DNA from: Toxoplasma gondii ME49 | Lineage: Eukaryota > Apicomplexa > Conoidasida > Eucoccidiorida > Sarcocystidae | DNA: 64,000 nucleotides | Direction: 5' to 3' | NCBI RefSeq assembly: GCF_000006565.2 | Contig: NC_031469.1 | Span: forward strand, 1,880,583 to 1,944,582 | In this document: one piece after another, positions 57,269-64,000 of the stretch | Layout: every line of letters starts with the position of its first letter | Numbering within the stretch: the stretch's first letter is position 1 | The notes under the pieces: generated by a model | Database searches by the model: none | The model's input: only the letters and a program-made list of their open reading frames with translations | What the model was told of the DNA's origin: nothing | Position numbers and translations under genes: made by a program

Positions 57269-58282
57269 TGTACGGGAGCGCTGACAAGCCACCGACGCGC
57301 ACTCGCACATTTACCACTCATCCACTGTAGAGTGAATATATATGTATATGTTTATGTGTATATTTTCAATGCATGTTTATTGATAGTCGCACATAGATGG
57401 AAAAGTTTTTAAGTCGGTGTATGGATCTGCATATGCGTTGAGAGGACCATTGTGCACCAGAGTCACTTCAAGGCTTCGAGGTGCGTTTCACTAGGGCCGA
57501 AGAACTTCTAGAGTTCGTTGCAATGGATAACAGGTGCTGGTGAACGCGGAGGTCCCATGCTGAGAACGGGAGGCCCGCGTGGGTTCTGCAGGAACACTCT
57601 GTGCAAAGATGCTCCACTAGACGGCCGCGAAAGAATGCACAAAACAGAAGCGGCGTTGAGGAACCAATTCGTAAAAATGATTCTATTCCTAACGGAGACG
57701 CGACTGGTTCTCCCAACAGGCTCAAAGTAACCTTTAGACAAATGGAACTCTCGCTGTATCTCTGAGCTCAGCAGCGGCAGCAGGGAGAGACAGAGAAACG
57801 AATCCGTAGTACAAGACCAGGCCACGAACTTTGATTTCCTTTGTTCTGTTCTCACGTTGAGCTCCACACCGCGGGAGTGCACCGCCAGTCCTGTCACACT
57901 GGCTCGGCAAAAACAATGTGTAGGGTCTCGCCTCGCAACTGCTTTTCGTCAGTCCCCCATCCCGTAGTCTTGAGAGTGCAGGCTAGCATACGAGATGTTT
58001 TCTCCAGTGACGACGAGTGTTGAAGAAGCGCGACACAAGGCGTCGACGCAGTGTCATCTGCCAGACATCCCACAAGGGCTGTCGGTGTGCGCGACCTCGG
58101 CGGCCCAACTTTTTTTGAATTTCTGAAGACACTAACTTGTTTGAAACTTCCATTTTCGCCGTTAGGATGACTTCACGGTCTACCGGAAGCCACCTGAACT
58201 GGAAAAGAGTACAGCAGCATCCCGAACCTTCAGCAGATGAGTGTAACTTGGATGACTGTATATATTGGCAGGTAAGGGGCAA
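56130..58282 (-). CDS. possible multi-exon gene, unrecognised
   Basis: Minus-strand stretches with normal protein composition, none recognised. 58210–58080: LFQFRWLPVDREVILTAKME and SSEIQKKLGRRGRAHRQPLW, after a cttttccag acceptor at about 58204. 57740–57500: GYFEPVGRTSRVSVRNRIIF and LSRPSSGASLHRVFLQNP. 56360–56130: LANTIFSSQQNLPSLAPFVG and SFLDRLFRHILLVKVGQLD, which looks like a C-terminal region ending just downstream of the convergent esterase stop. Splice phases were not reconciled, so strand and extent are tentative. An AT array lies at 57223–57269 within it. Confidence 0.3.
57223..57269. repeat. TA-rich microsatellite
   Basis: ATATACATATATA units followed by a pure TA run. Confidence 0.9.
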
Positions 58283-59518
58283 TCAGTGCGAGCGTAAGGT
58301 TTGCCACGAAATTTACTCGGGAAAACAGACTAGACTGTACTAGGGTTAGATTTATGATCTTCAGTACAACCGGCAGGAGCGGGTACACTGTGCAACAGGC
58401 TCGTCACGCACTTCCTGTACGCCTGCGGAACATCTTGTCTGAAGATCGTAGACGAATCTGTGAGAGTTTTCCACGTTCCCATCTTCCAGTGGCTCGGCTT
58501 CTCTCACTTGGCTTCCAGCAACAGAGGCGGTTGTTAAAGAGCGTTTCCACTTTTTTCAACACCTGCAGGAATGCTCACCACTCTCCGGCGCTTCTTCCCT
58601 GCTTTTTCCTGGGGGTAGCCCACTTTTTTGTTGAAGTTTTGTCGAGTCCGCATACACGTTTCGCGGTGGGTCAACGAACCCCCGTGTGCATTGTGCCCGC
58701 CAGTAACCTGCAGTTTGTTTCGGCAGCGAGCGAGAAAGAGCGGTGGATTGCAAGCGGGAAGACGGCTCTGCGTTTGAGTCTGTTTCCGCCTTCTTCAGTG
58801 TGTAAATAGCGGTTGGGACCCGTCACTTGTCTAGGAATGTCTCTTATCGCGGATAGCCTTTGTCCGTCATTCCGGCGATGGTGGCTTTCTCGTCCGCGTG
58901 GATAGTGGTGTATGTTTTTCCCGAAAGCAATTGAATTTGGCAGAGTCCCTGCAGCTCCATTTTCCTTCCTCCGGCAGAGACCCTGCATTCTTGAGCGAAG
59001 AGAAAGGCGGAAACGCTGGCGTTTTCGGGGAACGCAGCGCCGTCTCTCCCGAAGCGCTGTCCCGTGTCCGGTCAGCGCGCCGCGATTCGCAAGTTCCGTT
59101 TTTTCTGTCACGTGCATGCAGATGGACGACAGGATGGCAAGGACCGCTTTTCTCTCTACGAAAATTCTGCTTTCAAATTCGTTTCTCCACCTTTCTCTGT
59201 CTTCTTTTTGCCGCTCTCGTGCACATGCGCTCTCCAAACGTTCGTACGCAAGGGGTACACCCTCGACGCGTGGGCCGCTTTTGGTGTCCGTCCGACTCTC
59301 TTTCCACTGCGTCCACCAGCTTTTTCTCTGACAGTCTTCCCGCCGCGTCACCTCTGTCTCGGCCTTCTTCAGGCCGTCGTCCGTCTCTTACAAGCGTTTC
59401 ACGCGGAGAGCTGCGCGCGAGGTTCCCCCGCCGCGGATAGCTCTTTTCTAACCTGTGCCGCCTTCCTTGTCTCTCCTCTTGTCTCTCACGCCCCCGAGAA
59501 ATCGACTTGCGCATACAA
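58283..59518. other. intergenic or 5' region of the TPS gene
   Basis: Arg/Ser-biased frames on both strands and pyrimidine-rich stretches; no convincing exon. The TPS promoter and 5' UTR probably lie here, and an additional N-terminal exon cannot be excluded. Confidence 0.4.
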
Positions 59519-62500
59519 ATGCTGTACACCAGGGTTTTCTTCCGTGCAGTGGTTCGGACAGACTTCGGTGAACGAGTCGCCGTCGTCGGGTCTTCCCCGT
59601 CTCTGGGGAATTGGCAGGTGAGGCTGCGTCGCCGTCGCCTGCGCCGCTTCGTGACACGGCGAACGGTCGAAATGACAAGCGAAAACCGTTCGTTAGGAAA
59701 AAGCGTTCGTTCTGAGGCCACAGCTCTTCTCGCAACTCGCGCGCTGCATGTGCCTGTCTCGTAGAGTCTGCATCACCTTCTGGAGGTCGGGCGTTTGCGG
59801 GGGAACGCGACGTCGACTGTGCGGGACAAAGGGAGAGAGGGGCTCTCGCGTCGCGCGGTTCAGAAGTCAAACAGTTGCATTTCGAGTTTTGCGAAACGGA
59901 GAACGAAATACGCATGCGCCTTTTTGAAGACCGTCTGTGCTGAAGACAACTCCACGAATCGGACGAGCTCACACCGTGTGTATGTGTGTGTGACGGACTC
60001 GAACTGGCGCGACGTCCAAACACACCGTCTTCACTTTGACTGAAAAAGGAGCTGTTTCTCGAGGACGCTTGCAGGAAGTTCACCCTTCCTTCTCCTTTTT
60101 CGCATTCGAAAGAACGAAGGAAAAATCCATAGAGACCGCAGCGGCCGGTCCCCGGGTCCGCTTCCAAGTGGGGTGTGTGTAGACCCCACGGCGGGAACTC
60201 GGAGGTCGAGCTGTGCGTCTGAAGAAGCGACCGCCCGTATTGTTTTTTCTTTCCCGACGAGTTTGCCGAGTTTGTCTCACGCGCGAATCTGAGGAAACGC
60301 GCCTCTGTGTGCCGACGGAGTTATGTGTCTGTCACAATCCGTGAAGCTCTCCTTGCGGCCATCAGAGCAACGGACTGGTCGTGGAGGCCAGCCGCGCCGC
60401 GAGAGGCTTTGATGAGCAACTTGTTTTTCGTGGGCAAAGCGGAGACAAAAACGGAGAAGCAGTCTGAGAGAGACGAAGCTGCTCACCCGCTGCCCTGGAC
60501 GGCGCACACCACTGTGGTTTTGCATGTCCATCTCCGTGTCGGGCAAATATCGTTGCATGCGCCAGTTTAGCTTTTGCGCTTCTGTGGGAGACACAGTCTG
60601 TTTGCCGTGTCTCGTTCGACGTTCTCTGGAGTTCTTTACAGGGACTTGCAGTTCCACTCAAGGCACCACGGAAGCTGCCTGCATGTCGCGGTTGGGCGCG
60701 CGCGCAAAAAACGTTCTCTTGTTTGCGGTCCGTTTCCCTTTTCAGGCTGAACACGGCCATGAGCTGACCACAAACGAGGATGTCTTCCCTTCGTGGTTCT
60801 CCAAGGAGCCTGTCTACTTGCCGCTAAAGAAACCCATATCTTACAAATATGTTGTTCTCGACGAACGCGGCGACATCGTGAGGTAGGCGACAGAGGACAC
60901 AGACAGAAACATCTATTTTACTGTCCATGTGTATCAATAGTTACATCTATCTACATGGATCTATCTACTTGAATATATCTACAGGGATCTATCTACTTGA
61001 ATATATCTACAGGGATCTATCTACTTGAATATATTTACATGGATCTATCTACGTTTATGTGTCTATCTTCTATCTAATTATTCATATACGCGTCTACATC
61101 TGTACATGTGTATAAAAGGATATGCAGTGTCTGTATGCGAAGGCGGAGCGGAGTGGGTTGTGTACGAGGGTCCAAGGGGGCGTTGCATGCGAAGAGCATT
61201 TTTCTCGGTTTTTGGACAGGTGGGAAGAATGCGAGGGAAATCGCGAGTTGGTGCCCACGGGCTTGGAGATGACGGTGGAGGATGACGATGGCCTTTTTAG
61301 GGAGCAGATGACGAATCGCGGCGACCACGGAGTCGAAGGCGATGACGACGTAAGTTCCCTTCTCTGAGTGTGGAGTTTCTCTCCCTCTATGCTTCTTAGG
61401 AGGCTCTTCTTCTCTTCGTTCTTGTGAGGTTCTCTTCTTCTCTTCGTTCTTGTGAGGTTCTCTTCTTCTCTTCGTTCTTGTGAGGTTCTCTTCTTCGCTT
61501 CGTTCTTGTGAGGTTCTCTTCTTCGCTTCGTTCTTGTGAGGTTCTCTTCTTTTCTTCGTTCTTTTGAGGTTCTCTTCTTCTCTTCGTTCTTTTGAGGTTC
61601 TGTTCTTCTCTTCGTTCTTGTGAGGTTCTCTTCTTCGCTTCGTTCTTTTGAGGTTCTCTCGCGTTGCATGCCTCTCTCGTAGCTTGCTCCGCCGGCGCGT
61701 TCTGATCCCGACGCCGGCCTCGTTCCCGTTCCCCAGGGGTCTTGGCCCTCGGCGGTTGTCGTCACGTTTTCTTCCGCTGTGCTGCGGAACTCGAACGCGT
61801 TTGTCGCGTCTGGGCGCTTCTCTGCGGTTTTTCGGCTCAGGTGTCTGTGGCGGCTCTGGACAAGGAGGAGGTGGACGCGCGCAACCGGATGCTGGCGATT
61901 CAAGAAGAAGAGCCTGAGTTCGACGAGAACGACAGCGTAATTGTGTGTGCTCTTGACTTGCCTCTGCGCGTGGTGCGTGTCTCGCCGTCTCGTGAGGCTT
62001 CTCCGCTGCCCTCCTCTCTGCCCGCGTCGTCGACCGACTCTTCCGGCCAAACAGAAAAGCGCGCGGTTTCATTCCCGGAAGACGCGGGCGCGAGTGCCCG
62101 GCGCTCGAGTTCGACCGTCGCGGCGACTCGGGAGGAGGAAACGACTCGCACTGCGAGTTCCTTTCCACAAGTCGAAGAGACGGCGGAGAGAGGACGCGAC
62201 AGCTCTCTCGCTCTTTGGCCTGGCGCAGCGCGCGACGCTGCTGGCGACTTCGGGGAGGCGCTTCAGCCGCGCGCGACGCGCAGCCGACGAGGCACCTTTG
62301 AAGTGAGGCCGAGCAAGAGCGCGTTGTTGCCTTCGCTGTTTCACCTGAGGAAGAAGACGCGGCTGCCTGTGCGTTTCGTCGGGTGGCCGGGCATCCACGT
62401 CGAGAACGAAGAGGAGCAGGCGGAGATTGCGGAGCTGCTGCGAGCCTACGACTGTTCGCCGATCTTCCCAGACAAAGACGAGTTCGACTGCCATCTCACC

Positions 62501-64000
62501 TTCTGCCATCAGGTCCTGTGGCCGCTGTTTCACAACGTCGTCGTCCTTGACTCCAATACCCAGGTCCCGTTCGACTCCGACCTCTGGGCCAAGTACCAGG
62601 CTGTGAACAAACTGTGGGCAGACGCGGTGCTCCGCCAGGCGCACGAAACCGACATGGTCTGGGTCCACGACTACCACCTGCTCCTCGCGCCCATGCACAT
62701 CACGCGGAAAGTCCGACGCGCCAACGTCGGCTTCTTTCTTCACATCCCCTTCCCCTCTTCCGAAATCTTCAGGTGTCTCCCTTGCCGAGAAGACGTGAGT
62801 CGAAAAGAAAAAAACGCGACGCGCGTCAACACCTGCGGCTGTGGCGGAGCGGTCTCTGCTCGGGGGTGTATGTACACCCGAGGGGCTTCCCGGAGGTGTG
62901 AGCAGGCCAGGCCGCGAGGGCGGCCTCTCCTCCGACGGCGTTGCCACTTTTTTGCATGCAAGCTTCAGGAAACACGCTTTCTTGCCGCGGCTCTCGGTGC
63001 GTCTGTCTCGTTCGTTCTTTGCGTTCCCCGTATCGATCCAACCAACATGGACAGACGCCGGTTGTGGGTCTGTGTCTGTGTGCATGTATGCGCATCTAGG
63101 GACATGCGTATGAGACGCAAATGTCTTCAACTTGTCTTATGAGTGCGTCCTGACGCCAATGTGTATACTGGGCGTTGCTTCGCTGTTGCGCTGTGCAAGT
63201 CCTTTGACCGGTTCGGCGGCTTTTCCTCCTTCTCTTGTTCAGATTTTGCGAGGGATGCTGTGCGCGGACTTGATTGGGTTTCACCTCTTCGAGTACGCGC
63301 GCCACTTTCTGGTCGCATGCAAGCGGCTGCTCGGCCTCGAGCACCATTTTTGTCGAGGGGGCATTCTGAACATCGAGTACGGCGGCCGCAACGTCTCGGT
63401 CCGCATCGGCCATGTCCACATTCAGTACGCCGACATTCGCTCGAAAATCGAGGCAAACCCGGTGGTTCTGCAGATGGCGCGAGACATCAGGTAAAACACA
63501 CGGACGTCCAGAGACAGGAAAGAAAGGGGAAATGGGGGAAATATCAAAGACAGGGCTACCCCGCTGGACGGGGCTCGATTTCGAGAAGCTCCAGGTGTCT
63601 AGACACCGCGCTTTACCGCAGGTAGTTGTGGGTGCAGAGACCAAGTTGTGTTTCCTCTTCCCCTTTGGTGGAAAGTGTTCGATCCTTTCCAGATTCCATG
63701 CACTTCTGTATGGCCGTTCTGTCGTTTTCCAACGACGCCTCGGCTTCTCTGCGGTGTCCGTACGGCACCTGTTTCCCGAGTGCTGGGACGCGTTTTCTCT
63801 GAACATTCCGGATTTCCTGGATCTCCGTTTCGCAAAAGGAATGTGGAATTTTTAGCCTCCGGTGTCCGTCGTCTCTCTGCATGCCTGTTCAGACAAAAAC
63901 ACGTCGGAAAATTCATCTTCGTCTCCGTGGACCGCTGCGAGAAATTGGCCGGTCTCCTCCTCAAAGTTCGCGCCTTCCAGGCGTTTCTCGTGACCTACTC
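59519..64000 (+). CDS. CBM20–trehalose-6-phosphate synthase, 3'-truncated by window end
   Basis: Makes trehalose-6-phosphate from a nucleotide-glucose donor and glucose-6-phosphate. Six phase-consistent exons are in view: 59519–59617, 60746–60882, 61220–61349, 61841–62794, 63243–63490 and 63893 to beyond the window. Residues 1 to about 85 form a CBM20 starch-binding domain: RTDFGERVAVVGSSPSLGNW, then ELTTNEDVFPSWF, ISYKYVVLDERGDIVRWEEC, GNRELVPTG. An acidic and Ser/Arg-rich linker of roughly 190 residues follows, and then the GT20 domain: RFVGWPGIHVENEEE, VWVHDYHLLLAPMHI, GFFLHIPFPSSEIFRCLPCR, ILRGMLCADLIGFHLFEYAR and, at the end, GKFIFVSVDRCEKLAGLLL. Apicomplexan homologues usually continue into a trehalose-phosphatase domain, which would lie beyond the window. 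The start at 59519 is the first ATG before the CBM20 strand; an upstream exon is possible. Confidence 0.9.
60957..61045. repeat. 28-bp tandem repeat
   Basis: About three copies of a 28-base unit (ggatctatctacttgaatat followed by atctacag) in intron 2 of the TPS gene. Confidence 0.8.
61400..61658. repeat. 28-bp minisatellite
   Basis: About nine and a half copies of a 28-base pyrimidine-rich unit (gaggttctcttcttctcttc followed by gttcttgt) with a few substitutions, in intron 3 of the TPS gene. Because 28 is not a multiple of three and the complement is purine-rich, the minus strand stays open in two frames and gives spurious Lys/Glu/Arg repeat ORFs. Confidence 0.9.

Noticed and set aside
61074..62168. 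364-codon minus-strand ORF with Lys/Glu/Arg repeats
   Set aside because: Created by the 28-bp minisatellite in a TPS intron and by the antisense of a TPS exon; no gene signal.
62069..63130. 353-codon minus-strand ORF
   Set aside because: Antisense of the TPS catalytic exon, whose family motifs are unambiguous.
49319..64000. Search for tRNA/rRNA genes, CRISPR arrays and transposase genes across the window
   Set aside because: No cloverleaf B-box pattern, no spaced direct-repeat array, and no transposase or reverse-transcriptase motif was seen on either strand.

Overview
The window looks like nuclear DNA from a cyst-forming coccidian of the Toxoplasma/Hammondia/Neospora group. The signs are intron-rich genes with GT–AG introns of a few hundred bases, long Ser/Ala/Pro- and Glu/Arg-rich stretches, an acyltransferase with an extended N-terminus of the apicoplast type, a trehalose-phosphate synthase fused to a CBM20 domain, and fragments of mitochondrial cox1 inserted in nuclear introns. 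I see no bacterial operon, insertion sequence, CRISPR array or tRNA gene. Exon models were assembled by hand from reading frames, splice signals and intron phases. 'Phase-consistent' means that exon lengths and split codons agree.

Layout. 1.2–3.9 kb (−): lysophosphatidic acid acyltransferase, ATS2-like. 6.7–9.4 kb (−): unrecognised multi-exon membrane protein. 12.2–13.1 kb (−): fragments of an unrecognised gene. 13.8–20.7 kb (−): seven-exon purple acid phosphatase with a C-terminal membrane anchor, two of its introns carrying cox1-derived DNA. 24.6–31.5 kb (+): CFAP100, the axonemal modifier-of-inner-arms protein, in about 14 exons. 32.6–33.2 kb (−): hydrophilic hypothetical ORF. 34.7–35.9 kb (−): three-exon calmodulin-like EF-hand protein. 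38.9–47.5 kb (−): five-exon gene for a 2194-residue low-complexity, probably nuclear protein. 48.0–49.6 kb (−): possible small-exon gene. 50.8–56.1 kb (+): DUF676/FAM135-like serine esterase. 56.1–58.3 kb (−): possible gene convergent with the esterase. 59.5 kb to the window end (+): CBM20–trehalose-6-phosphate synthase, cut off at its 3' side.

The genes are not functionally clustered, as is usual in this group. They cover apicoplast lipid synthesis (ATS2), a secretory-pathway phosphatase, the flagellar axoneme of the male gamete (CFAP100), calcium sensing (EF-hand) and trehalose/storage-sugar metabolism (TPS). Tandem and AT-rich repeats lie mainly in introns. No clearly new defence or mobile system is visible. 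The least explained items are the 2194-residue protein, the three unrecognised minus-strand genes, and the paired cox1 insertions in one gene.
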